Source: Syncephalis fuscata
Taxonomy: Eukaryota > Zoopagomycota > Zoopagomycetes > Zoopagales > Piptocephalidaceae
Assembly: GCA_025786725.1 (NCBI GenBank)
Contig: JAHLTZ010000026.1
Span: 331,129-395,128 of the forward strand
Length of the DNA: 64,000 bases
Reading direction: 5' to 3'
How positions within the stretch are numbered: the stretch's first letter is position 1; each line of letters opens with the position of its first letter. The notes under the pieces were generated by a model. That model was not told where the DNA came from, did not search any database, and saw nothing but the letters and a program-made list of their open reading frames with translations. This document shows positions 47,131-58,283 of the stretch, piece by piece. A program made the position numbers and the translations under genes.

Positions 47131-48018
47131 ATGTCTATTGCATTTGAACCAAAAGAACATGTAAGTCATATTATATTAGTAGGCTATATTTTTAATCAGT
47201 TACCATTAGAACGAAAGCAGTTCGCCAACAAATAGCGTTCATCAGAAGATATACAAAAGGATCAAGATCATTACCAGCAACTAAAGGAGGAATACGAGCT
47301 ACTTTCTCGTAATTTAACCAATCGACAAACTGAATTAGAGGCCATGCGAGCAGAAAAAGCTTCTCAAAAGAAAATACAGCACAACCAACAACATCTGTTA
47401 ATAGGCCATCTTTAGGTAAGATGTTAGAATAATGGCTCTTTAATCTAAATAAAACATACTAGACCGGGCTCGTAAATTAAAAGTATATCAGCAACAATCA
47501 GCATGGCTTAAGCAACAACATGAACACAATAATGGTAAGTAATATAAACAATTATATTTATATAATATTAATGATTGATAGTTAAATTGCCTATTAACGA
47601 GTTTATGGAATGGCACAAGACACTTGACAGCGAATATAATGACGTAAGTGGTGCTATGTGACAATATATTTAATTTACATAAAACATAAACACAGCTGAA
47701 AGCAGATGAGATCAACACAGCGACTGAACAGCGTGTACTAGCCATTAAACAGTGCAAGGCTCGATTAAAACTATTCTTCCCTCAGCGATCTATGGGCAAT
47801 ACTATGGGCCGTCTTCTTGAATTGCTTATAGATACGAATGATAAACAGATTATTCTACGTACACTTGAAGAGGTAAGTGTTACGGTTTGCATTGAATCTA
47901 GCCTTCTATCCATCTATTAACTCTTCATTACTAGGAATTTCCACCGGCCAAAGAGGCTCGTCACGGTCTAACCCAAGCAATCGATCGATTAAAAGCGCTA
48001 GGATTAATAGAACCATAG
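47131..48018 (+). CDS. Coiled-coil protein of unknown function
   Basis: I do not recognise the family. Several small exons on the plus strand give MSIAFEPKEH..., a long coiled coil (DIQKDQDHYQQLKEEYELLS, NRQTELEAMRAEKASQKK, RARKLKVYQQQSAWLKQQHE), then VKLPINEFMEWHKTLDSEYN. A more conserved-looking C-terminal end follows: ARLKLFFPQRSMGNTMGRLL, ELLIDTNDKQIILRTLEEEF and TQAIDRLKALGLIEP, stop at 48016-48018. Single-base gaps occur near 47234 and 47385. It lies directly after Spc19 on the same strand; a spindle or chromatin role is only a guess from layout and coiled coil. Confidence 0.5.
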
Positions 48019-48290
48019 TGGTAACCGAAACCACAGAACCATATGACGGTGCAGTCATCGGCGATGTGTTATTGCGTATTGAATTTAATAATATGGATAA
48101 AGTGCTTTAAGCCGTAAATCGTAAACCATAATAAAATGAGTATAATAACCTTTAAAATACACCTTATAATAGCAGTATTGATAATAAATTGTATCGTATT
48201 AACTATAATCATCATCGTCATCTACTAATGGTGTGGAGGCAATAGGCACACCGTGTATATAAAGTGTTACTGCTGTTGATCCCATAGATT

Positions 48291-48955
48291 TTACAGCCGG
48301 TCGCCTACAACTAAGCCTTTAAGTTGTCGGGCAGCCATATCGTTCCATCGAATAGCCGTGCAAATACCGTGGTGCTCGGTTACTAAATCGACTAATACTA
48401 ACGGTGCAATGGAACTGCGCCATTCTCTTATGGCCTGTTGACCAAAACCTTTAGCCGCAACCAATATACCAATAGATTGTTCACGTAATGCTACACCTGC
48501 CAATTCACGTATCGGTCCCGGACTAAGTTTTTGACGCAAGTGTTTACACTGACAAACAATACGTACACGCGCTACACTATCCACATTGTTCGCACTATTA
48601 CCGTAGTGAGTTATTGGTTGTTCGCTGCTTGATGGTTCAAGTGTCCACCAACCGCGTAGGTCGATACCTCGATCACCTGCACCACCACAACGCTCATACT
48701 CATACCAAGCTGTGTTAATACGCGCTTTGCCGTTTGTTCATACGCCGTGCCTATATGAACATGTGCTTGTTTGGGCGCCTCACTTAATGATGCAGTTGTT
48801 TCAGCATCATCGGTTAAATTACTTAAAGTTGATAGACTTTTTTGTAGTAATAGTGGTCGTTGTAGTGATCGATACTGTGTTTTAATAATAGTTTGTAAGT
48901 AAATAGAGGCTAAAAGTCGTGTCATAGTGAGACAAGTTGCTAAACTCCAAACCAA
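48291..48955 (-). CDS. RRG7: RRG7-like mitochondrial protein, restriction-endonuclease fold
   Basis: Yeast Rrg7 (required for respiratory growth 7) is a mitochondrial protein with a PD-(D/E)xK nuclease-like fold. Here the order is VHIGTAYEQTAKRVLTQLG, then GGAGDRGIDLRGWW, VRIVCQCKHLRQKLSPGPIR and SIGILVAAKGFGQQAIREW. The GIDL aspartate and Q-C-K correspond to the D and QxK catalytic positions, and the GG-x-x-D-x-G-I-D-L-x-G-x-W motif is typical. The N-terminus (from MVWSLATCL at 48955 or MTRLLASIY at 48925) looks like a mitochondrial presequence. One base is missing near 48685 (GTTGTGGTGG), shifting the frame before GGAGDRG. The first frame ends at 48611 only because of this shift. Confidence 0.75.
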
Positions 48956-49039
48956 ATACTTGTCTTTTATTTTTTATTGTTTTAAGCAACTTGAATAAAT
49001 CTATTTCTCTTTACAACCATTGCCTTTAACACTAACACT

Positions 49040-49693
49040 ATGGCTACGTTTGCATTTGGACCTATTCGCATTAGTACGAACCAGATATTTTTTGCCTCTC
49101 GGCTCAGCTATGGTATGGTCAATTTGAAGCCACTTGTTCCGTAAGTAGCATATGCAATAAACTATGAACGCTACTGATAGGACTATAGTGGTCGTATCCT
49201 TTTTATACAGGCTAGATACATTAATATTACTTAACTCAAGCACTATCTACACTATTGTAGATGTTCTTGTGGTCAGTAAGCGTAGTGTGTCACGTTTCAA
49301 CGACTTGTCCTCGGAAGAAGTGGCCGACCTGTTCCAAAGTGCCCAAACTATTGCTCATACCATTGAGCAAGTCTATCAAGGACATGCAATGACGATAGCA
49401 ATGCAGGATGGACCAGTGGCGGGACAAACCGTACCACACTGTCACGTCCATCTTATACCGCGAAGCAAAGGTGACTGGCCAAATAACGATGATATTTATC
49501 GTGATTTAGACAAAGAAAAGACCGAACATATCATTGAAGATTTAAGTAGGCCACCACGCAGCATAGAAGATATGGTAATATAGATGGGTTTATTTAACTA
49601 TCAGAGGCACCACTGACAATGAACACTGCTTTCTAGGCGGCCGAGGCGGCCAAGCTGCGTACTATGTTTCCCGAAAATAATAAAATTGAATAA
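49040..49693 (+). CDS. FHIT-type HIT hydrolase (diadenosine triphosphate hydrolase)
   Basis: HIT-family enzyme that hydrolyses Ap3A-like dinucleotides; the yeast relative is HNT2/APH1. The protein reads MATFAFGPIRISTNQIFFAS, YGMVNLKPLVP, VDVLVVSKRSVSRFNDLSSE and EVADLFQSAQTIAH. Next come AMQDGPVAGQTVPHCHVHLI, which contains the active-site HxHxH, then PRSKGDWPNNDDIYRDL. Exon 1 is 49040-49140. The exact acceptor of exon 2 (between 49216 and 49260) is uncertain. A last exon (about 49637-49693) gives the C-terminus RTMFPENNKIE. QDG..AGQTVPH and the conserved IY...L after it are FHIT-specific. Confidence 0.9.
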
Positions 49694-49712
49694 AGCTATT
49701 CTCTAACGCATA

Positions 49713-50652
49713 CTAATCTGCTTTGACCTTCAATGGATGCGAGTGTAGCTTTTGATGAGCATAAACGGCTAATAGGTATTAGTATTAGTATTGGCAAGTT
49801 AGCGTAAGCAACTACTTACTTAATAGATAGAATCCACTAGCAATAATGGCGCTTATAAAATAAAAGGCTAAGCGTTGCAAATGACCAAGTTGTCCAAGGA
49901 ATGGATAGACCCAGAATCCGTTCATGTAAAAGCACAGCTGCAGCCAAGTGCCATAAGCAGGCACAAATAATAATAAACTTAATAAATGGCGATAATTGTA
50001 TTTAAAAGACGGATTGTAAACATATAATTCGGTATAAACTAGTAGACAAGGGAAAAGATGAACTGAGCAGTCAAAGAAGATACCTAGACTATATAATAGA
50101 TAGTAAATAATAATTAGTATACTATCTATGTATCATATCATAGTATCTTACACGGGATCTCCGGGATGTTTAAGTAAATTTGGATCAGCCAAACAAAGTC
50201 CCCAATAAAATGTAGTAATTACGGCTTGTAACTAATCGATAAACAATTAGATCATATTATACATATACATACTGCTTACAGGAAAGCCGATGATCATTAA
50301 AGCTCGTTTAATAAAGGTTAATACTTTAAATAGTCTAGTTAATTATATCATCTAATTAATGGCTACTGTTTCTCTTTACCTTTATTGTTGAGTATATCGT
50401 TTAGTAGAGACAAAGCAAATGTAAGCCATACCACGGTTAGGCCCACTATAGTCAAATACTGTAGTCATATAAATGGTTTGTTATTCACATGAGTAACAGA
50501 TGCCAACAAGCTAATATTTAAACACTTACGGTAAGACGACCACCAAATCCCATACTGACTTGCGTGTCTATTTTACGCATTTCATTGTAGGGAAAGGTTA
50601 AAAGCGCCAATCCCAAACCATGGAAAGCTATTTGGCGTAATTGTGCAGTCAT
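49713..50652 (-). CDS. AIG1/FAR-17a family membrane protein
   Basis: Multi-pass membrane protein; human AIG1 and ADTRP are threonine hydrolases of FAHFA lipids. It starts MTAQLRQIAFHGLGLALLTF, and six exons give about six hydrophobic segments, for example IVGLTVVWLTFALSLLNDIL and ALMIIGFPLQAVITTFYWGL. These are followed by SLGIFFDCSVHLFPCLLVYT, where the His corresponds to the family's conserved catalytic His, and YRHLLSLLLFVPAYG. A short final exon gives a polar tail VYAHQKLHSHPLKVKAD, stop 49713-49715. It converges with the FHIT-type gene, with 19 nt between the stops. Confidence 0.7.
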
Positions 50653-50824
50653 GACGTAAAATGGTCTACGTGGCTGTATATAGACTAATAAAGGTGATGG
50701 AATTAATGAAGTAGTAAGTGGTAGATTGATTTATTGTGTAACTGTAAGTGAAGGACAAATCAACGGCAATAAGTAGAAGTAAGTAATAGTGTAGAAGTAG
50801 TAAAGAAAAGAGACAAGTTGAATA

Positions 50825-51917
50825 TTAATTATCGTCGAATTTAATAGAACGTGATTGGAAGTCAATCTGGCCACCACGATAACTACCACGCTTCTTTTTG
50901 TTCTTCTCTTTAGTGAACCCTTTACCACGTGTTACAATCAAATCTTGGTGTGCCTTGAATCCATATGAGTTCTCGGTAAATCCCTATTAATAATGGATAA
51001 GTACGATATCGCTATATTAATATAGAGTATCAATAGACTTACACCACCAATAAATGTATTATCAGCTAGACGATCATCTTGATATATGACATCTTCTTCT
51101 TTAATACGACAGAATGGTGTATTTTGTGTTTTCTCCTATTTAATTTAAATTAATTAATGTTAATTTAATTAGATTAATATTTTTTAATTTACCTTTTTAC
51201 CCGCTGATGTTTGGGCTTTTACTTTTTTGTTATCCGATGGTCTAGTAATTAATAATAGATTAGATACTATTGATTAAATAAATAGTGTTACTTACGTTGT
51301 GGGTGTTGAAGCAACTTGCTTTCGTTTCTTGTCATTCTTTGGTGTATTGGCTGTATTATCTTTCATTTTAACATCTTCATTATCTGAATCTGAGGAGGAT
51401 GAAGAAGATGAGGATGAAGAAGAGGAAGAGGAAGTGGTATTTTTAGTTGACGATTCTTCTTCTGAATCACTAGAATCTGATTCTGATTCTGATGATGAAG
51501 ATTTGTTGGTAGATTTCTTATTACTATCACTATCACTGCTGCTACTGCTTGAATCATCGCTGTCGCTGCTACTGCTACTGTTAGAGTCTTTGCTCTTTTC
51601 TTCGCTTTCATCTTCATCTTCATTATCGCTACTATCATCACTATCACTGCTGCTATCTTCAGTATCTGAAGAGTTGCCATCATCATCACTCTAAAGTTGA
51701 ATATAGATTAGTATATATTAATAAATATATAAACATTAGTATTAAATACTTACCTCGGATGAAGAACTTTCTTCTGATTTACTATTGATAAGTATTAGAT
51801 TAGTATATATTATAAATAGAGCTTTAATTTACTTACTCATTAGTCAATTTGTTGGCTAGTTTTAAAAAAGCATCAATATCTTCAGCTTTAATTTTGATAT
51901 CAGTTGTTGCAACCTAT

Positions 51918-51951
<34 letters not shown>

Positions 51952-52112
51952 TTAATTAGCTATCAAAACGTTTATATATACACACTATGCTCTACCTTTT
52001 TAGTTTCTTTATTAAAGACTTCGACGGTACGGGTCAGTCCAAACACTTCAAGAAAAGTGCGCACTAATTGGACTGCCGCACGTTCCTTTGCAAGTACATA
52101 TTTTGGTGTCAT
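50825..52112 (-). CDS. Srp40/NOLC1-like nucleolar phosphoprotein
   Basis: Nucleolar chaperone-like protein for snoRNPs. The N-terminus has a LisH-like segment (AAVQLVRTFLEVFGLTRTVE). The middle, about 51690-51370, is a long run of Ser with Asp/Glu that should be heavily phosphorylated by CK2. The C-terminus carries the SRP40 domain: NTPFCRIKEEDVIYQDDRLA, DNTFIGG, ENSYGFKAHQDLIVTRGKGF, then a Lys/Arg segment and GGQIDFQSRSIKFDDN before the stop at 50825-50827. Several small introns separate these parts. The antisense strand of the Ser/acidic run is also open (51299-51694 plus), which is only a shadow. Confidence 0.88.
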
Positions 52113-52509
52113 GGCCTAATATCTTAATAGTATACTCGAAATTCAGCAATAAGTAACGAAAAATAGCAATAACAACAACAGCGACAACAGTAACAGCAAC
52201 AGTAATAAGCAGCACAGAATACTGAAAATACAAAGTTCTATTTCTTTTTTTCTAATCTCATCTATAATAAACTGTACAGTTTATAATCGCCTATTGAATG
52301 GCACAGACAATGACACTAATTTACTCTCCTATTCATGTATGTGTGCGCAGCGATCATAGCTCAGCATATCCCACGTCTCGTTTCTCATCTCAAACAACAC
52401 CTATATATGCATATATTGTATCTGTTACACGCTCTAGCCTGATATTATCGGTCAACAACAACAACAACAACAATTTTGCACTCTAGTATATTTTATTAGT
52501 CTAAAACCA
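52113..52509. promoter_or_regulatory. Divergent promoter region of SRP40 and BUD6
   Basis: A 397-nt spacer with CAACAA repeats (about 52158-52205 on the plus strand, and again 52454-52471). No gene. Confidence 0.4.
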
Positions 52510-54660
52510 ATGGCAAGTTACCCACAGCGTTCGATGGGAGCCAGTGATGGTCGACAGCCTTCGCGCCAGCCTACATTAAGTACTAGCTCGTCTGCGGGAC
52601 AAGGTCGACCACTTCCCAGCCACCAAGGACAGCAAGGTGCAGTAAAAAATGAACAAGGTTATACACCGCAACAAGAACAACGCTACAAAGAATTGCTACG
52701 ACAAGAACAGCAGCTACAACAACTACAACAGTCCAAGTCACTTTCTGCACTGAACGGTGGTGCGTCTACCGCTGATAATACAGCAGCTTCTGGTCAGGGT
52801 ATTCGGCGGTCGACCAAGTCAATTCGTCGTCTTTCTGCCTATCGTCCAGGTGCTAGTCACCCTCCTATGGACGATGAGTTGATGAGCGGTGTTAGCAATA
52901 GTAGCACATCGTCAAATCTGTTGGGTGTAGGCGCAGCAACAAAAAAAGATCTACCATCTATACCGGTATCATCGGGCCGTCCATTGCCTAACGTATCTAG
53001 TAGTCAAGATGGTCAATTAGCTAGAAAAGGTAGTTTTGAAAATACCGCATCTTTAGAACAAGGTAGCAATTCATCACATAGCACACCACGTTCTGCACCT
53101 GGATCACGTAAAAATACGTTAAATGATGGTAAATAGCAACGCTACATAATTATTATGTAATTAATCCAATTAATCCAATCAACAATGAATTAATAGGTTC
53201 ATCAGCACCCAATGCACCACGTTCATTGTTTCTTCAAGTTGGTAGAGAAACGAAGCGAGTGGCTTTTCCAACTGAAGCATTGAGTTTGGAATTAATTAGA
53301 AAGATGTTTAAAGATCGTTTTGCACGATTAACTGCTATGAGTGGACCATTAACTATTCAAATACGTGATCCATCCATTGGTGTATTTTATTTATTGGAAA
53401 CTATGTCAGACATACGTGATAAAACTGTATTACGTGTTCGTGTTCCAGGTAAGCTATTAATATATATATTAATTAATTAACAAAATATTGTATTTAGACG
53501 ATGATCCATTGGAACTGTTACGTAACAGAGTAGATCTTGGATTCACAGGTGTTGCTGCATCAATTACTGATTTGCGTACATCTATTGCAAAGCAGCATAA
53601 CTTGTCGAAAGAATTAAAAACATCTCAAGATAGTTTAGTACTTAGTCAACAACAACAACAAGAAAAGCTTGAACAGTCATTGACACAGTTGGAACAATTA
53701 CAACAACAGGTAGACACGATTAAATTGGATGAAAAGACTGCACCAGCTTCAGCTGATAATATACCTAAAGGTGTAAACACAAGCGCTGAAATAAAAGGAC
53801 TGCAACGCGATTTACGCTCACTTCAAGATGAGCTAGGATCTGTTCGTCGTGCTTATGACTTGTTCCGCAAAGATACTGTGGACGTAGTTGAAACGCTAGA
53901 AAAACAATGTGCAGAACTTCGAACTGCACTTGATAATGAACGTTTACGAACATCTGGATCAGCTCGAGCCTTTATTACTGAAGGCCAAACCATTATGGAT
54001 GCACGCACAGAAACAGTGGCCAGTAAAATTGAAGATGCAGAGGATATTTGCAACGCTATTAAGCTTGATTTAACACAACGGCGTTCAATGCCTAGTGAAG
54101 CACATATGAAAGCAGTGCGTGAAGCACTATCGATGGCTGATAAAGAACTTACCTCGCTCAACGACATGCTAGAAGAGACACGGCCAAAGTGGAAGACTGC
54201 CTGGGAGAAGGAGCTGCAAGCTGTACTTAATGAACAACAGTTTCTTAAAGAGCAAGAAGAACTGCTACTTGATCTGCATGATGACTCTACTCGACTAACT
54301 GAGCTATTTGACCAGTTGCAACAGGTAGCAAAACTACAATCTCGCCAAGGGCTGCGTAAACAACCCAACCTTCAAGTGTTATCGGCTGAAGAAGGCTTTT
54401 TACAACTTAATCAAGTAATGCAAGAGATTACTTGTATAGAGCCCGACTCCAATCGTCGTTTGCAAGCATTGGAACAAGCAGAACGGCTACGCAAACTTGA
54501 ACTTGATCAGAAAGTGGATGAATTCGAGGAAGAACTGGGCAATTTTGTGGCCGAAAAGAAACTACGACCTACTGGCGGTGTTGAAGAAGCAGAGCGTCGA
54601 CGTGAAGAAAGACAGAAAGAAGCCATCCGGGCCATGCTTGCTTCAATGGCTGATAGATGA
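52510..54660 (+). CDS. BUD6: Bud6/Aip3 actin-interacting polarity protein
   Basis: Formin nucleation-promoting factor and actin binder of fungal polarity sites. Exons: 52510-53128, 53197-53448 and 53498-54660, about 677 residues. The N-terminal 200 residues are Gln/Ser-rich and disordered. Then comes the conserved Aip3 N-region SLFLQVGRETKRVAFPTEAL, LELIRKMFKDRF, IQIRDPSIGVFYLLETMSDI and RDKTVLRVRVPDDDP. The C-terminal half is a coiled coil (KGLQRDLRSLQDELGSVRRA, ITEGQTIMDARTETVASKIE) ending EAIRAMLASMADR, the flank/core region that binds formin and actin. Frame is intact throughout. Confidence 0.92.
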
Positions 54661-54952
54661 AGTTGGTCATTGTTATACTTTGTTGTATGTAATAATTTTG
54701 ACTGTAAATCAATAATGATTCATTTATACTAATTATAATATTTACTATGTTTATAAAATGTGTACTATTGATTGTGTATTATTTAGTGTGTGTGTTAAAC
54801 AGCAGCTAACTAAATGGATGACGTACACTGCTATTTCCATTTACCATTCCTGTTATCGCCATTACTCACTTCTATTCATCTCTGCTGTTTCCACCTTCGT
54901 TTTTAGCCAGTTAAACTATTTCTATACTGTTGGACCAGTAATTGTTTAAATC

Positions 54953-56167
54953 ATGAGCGCCATCGGTACCGGTGTAAGTGCGATGTACAAGTCTACGCCA
55001 TATCTATAACTTACATTCTATCTGGCAGTACGATCTGTCGGCAAGTACCTATTCGCCAGACGGCCGCATCTTTCAGATCGAATATGCTACCAAGGCCGTC
55101 GACAATAGCGGGTAAGGAGTATAGGTCAAGGCAATGCATTAGCCAACTAACCATCAATAACTAGCACGGCTATTGGTCTCCGTTGTAAGGATGGTGTTGT
55201 TTTAGCGGTCGAGAAGCTTGTTCAGTCAAAATTGATGGTGCCTGGATCTAATCGCCGTATTCTTGCTGTGGACCGACATACCGGCATGGTAAGTGTAGAT
55301 GGGTGGGCTAGTTAGTAATATGGCTTATAATAAATATAATGGATGATAGGCAGTTGCCGGTCTATTGGCCGATGGACGTCATGTAGTTAAAAGAGCGCGC
55401 GATGAAGCTGAAAGCTACCGTGACATTTATCGCGTACCTATTCCTGGCAAGGTTAGTTATCATTGTCTAATTGATTGATAAAATACAATTTGTGTTAACT
55501 GTCATGCCATATCATGTAGATGTTGACCGACCGTATTGGTCAGTATGTTTCCATGCACACACTATACTCGAGTGTACGTCCATTTGGCAGTGCTCTATTG
55601 GTGGGCGCAGTAGATACCCATGGGCCACAGCTATTCCTTGTGGAGCCATCAGGTGTTTACTGGGTAAGTGCGATGATATTAAGACTAATATTTAAGCGAG
55701 CGCAGTATTAATCGGCCATTTAACTGTTCAGGGCTACGCCGGATGTGCCATTGGCAAAGGAAAACAAGTGGCAAAAGCAGAAATTGAAAAACTAAAACTT
55801 GATGAATTAACAGTCGAGCAAGGTGTAAAGGAAGCTGCTCGCATGTAAGTATTTATTTAATAATAAAAATGTAATCATAGCTGGTGTTAATTAATTTGTT
55901 ATTTAGTATTTATGCGGCACATGATGAAAATAAAGACCGCGAGTTTCAGTTGGAAATGAGTTGGATTCCCGTGTCAAATGGCGGTCGTCATCAGCCAGTG
56001 CCATCAGAAATTCAAGAAGCAGCTGAACAATATGCCAAGGCAAGTAGAAAAAGCAATATATACATAGAATAAAAATGCGCTGTTATGTTATACTGATGAC
56101 TGAACTGTTGATATAGGATGCATTACTAGGCGACGATATGGACGACGATGACGACGATGAGGTCTAA
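54953..56167 (+). CDS. PRE10: 20S proteasome subunit alpha7 (Pre10/PSMA3)
   Basis: Alpha-ring subunit of the 20S core. Eight exons: 54953-54973, 55029-55111, 55165-55288, 55350-55451, 55520-55663, 55732-55844, 55907-56039 and 56117-56167. The N-terminus [20 protein letters not shown] and [20 protein letters not shown] is the alpha-type signature, in the form specific to alpha7 ([17 protein letters not shown]). PYVQ-type [12 protein letters not shown] and [15 protein letters not shown] also fit. The last intron is GC-AG (AAG|GCAAGTAG at 56040). The tail DDDDDDEV is strongly acidic, as in other alpha7 subunits. Frame intact. Confidence 0.96.
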
Positions 56168-58259
56168 TCTTGAATGCACAGCCAGGCTACTCGTATACAA
56201 TTGTTGTTTTGTCTGTTAACAATGTGCTTCTTACACTCTTATAAACTGAACAAAATATCATTCATGAAGCTAGAGAGAGAAAGAGAGGATATGTTAAGAG
56301 ACTGAACTATGTATTGTTTTTATTGTGTTTTGATATGAATCATTTGAGTAGTCAAAGAAAGTGTAGAAATATTAGAGACAACAAAATGATTTACCTAATG
56401 AAATATAAATGTATAGAATGCATGAACAATATAGCTATAATATATGTGACTGAATAAGCACAATGAATGAACGTGTAAAAATACAACTAGCAATAAATAA
56501 TCGGTTTTTTATTAATAATGCATAATTAATGTATAATAGAACGAATATACAGCATGTTGCGAATAATAGAAAGTAATACTGTGCTGGTAGTTTAGTAAGT
56601 AAATGGGTCAAGATTGATAGCTAAGGCAAATAAGTATCCAACAGGCAATGATTTGAACAGAACGTTGCTACTATATTATAAAGTGAGACTCGAAGAATGA
56701 AAAGCAAAGGGAAGGAGAGAAATAAATAAGGCGAAGTTAAAAAATAAGGACACTATGAATTAGAGGATAATGGATAAAGCAGCTAACAATAAGCAAAAAT
56801 AGCTTCAAGTTGCTATATAACAATAATATTTGTATAATAACAGCAACTGGCCAAATATAATAATGCTACAGCAAAGGGAATTGAGTAGCATGTCAATAAT
56901 ACTGCCATTATTTTTGTTAAATAAAATAAAATAGATTTATGAGTATAGTAACGTTATATATTTAGTTTTAATGACGCAACATCACTATTATGACTATCAA
57001 GTGTGTACAAATACAGAAATCTACATGTATTTTATAATTACAGATTTACATACGACTATCTATACCTAATGTAATACGGCATCTACAAAGCCATATTAAT
57101 TAATTTCAATAATTAATGAATAGCTATTTTACTAAAGAATAGTAGATGAATTATAGATTCGAAGCTACTGTACTTTGACTCCCTATCTTTAAACTGAAAG
57201 TTAAAAAGATTCATAACTCAAGTAAGCCGTTGATCAATTTTAATACTGAAAAGTGATTTGTTGAAGTAATGCTACATCAACTCCGATTGAATCAATCAGT
57301 CATAGTTAATTTGCACTATTTTCAATATTAAAATAGATATTAAATAGTAGTTTCATGTCGCTTACAATAAAATATAATAAATAAATGTTAATCCATATCA
57401 TTGCTACTGTAAAGTATTCAAAGCATTATAATTTGCTTATTTAATAGCACTCACCATTTAGTTCCATGTTTAGTAGAACAACAATGTGTAGTTCAATCAA
57501 GTAAAGAATGTCAATTTCGATCTTTTGACACTGAATCACCTTAGTCTATGTATTAATTATTAGATTGGAGTTATTCTATTTTAACTTTCATATCTTTTCT
57601 TTATCCATTTCACTTCCCTTTTCTTACCACTTTTAAATACAATTAAACACTCATTTATCAGTGTGACATGTATAATATTACATCCAACATTAATTAATTC
57701 ATGTTTAATTATTAATACAATGACGTAATTACTTAGTTATCTTGATTATTGCTTTAACATATATATATATTGTCATTTATTTAGTCAAATTGGCTATAGG
57801 GAAATAGCTGTTTTACTAAAGAATAAATGACAATAATAAGATTTCATTAAATTAAAAGATTAAAAGCCATTCACCCCGTATGTGACTGGTATAGCTTTTG
57901 CATTTCTTTGCAACAATCTCCTACGCTTGTCCCTCCATAATTTGTCATTGTTTGTATGGGCTAGTATATTGGTGCAACACCTTTGGTGCCTAAAAAGGTT
58001 CCTTCGACTTTTGAATTCGCCTATTACTATTTTGATACAAAAACATGTGGTCACTGTCTAAAATAAGTCAATCTGTTACTTGGAAATTGTACGCTTTTAG
58101 TAGATGAATTAAAGATTTAAAGAAATTTACCGCGCACAGCACCTCCTCTAAATTATTTCAATCTCTCCTAATTGCTCGTAGCTTTAATTTTTTTAACGAA
58201 AACTCTAATAATTATATTCGCCATCTAATTTCTATTATATCTATTGCATAATTTACCAT
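56168..58259. other. 2.1-kb gene-free AT-rich region
   Basis: I see no supported gene. A minus-strand basic frame (57860-58054) has no recognisable features. The last part must hold the promoter of the 58.3-kb gene. Confidence 0.4.
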
Positions 58260-58283
58260 TTGCCACTTGCGCTAATTAATCTA

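Noticed and set aside
51299-51694. Open plus-strand Ser/Glu/Leu-rich frame
   Set aside because: It is the antisense of the Ser/acidic repeat of the SRP40 gene, where repeated codons leave several frames open.
57860-58054. Basic 64-codon minus-strand frame
   Set aside because: No motif or neighbour supports it; size is within chance for this region.
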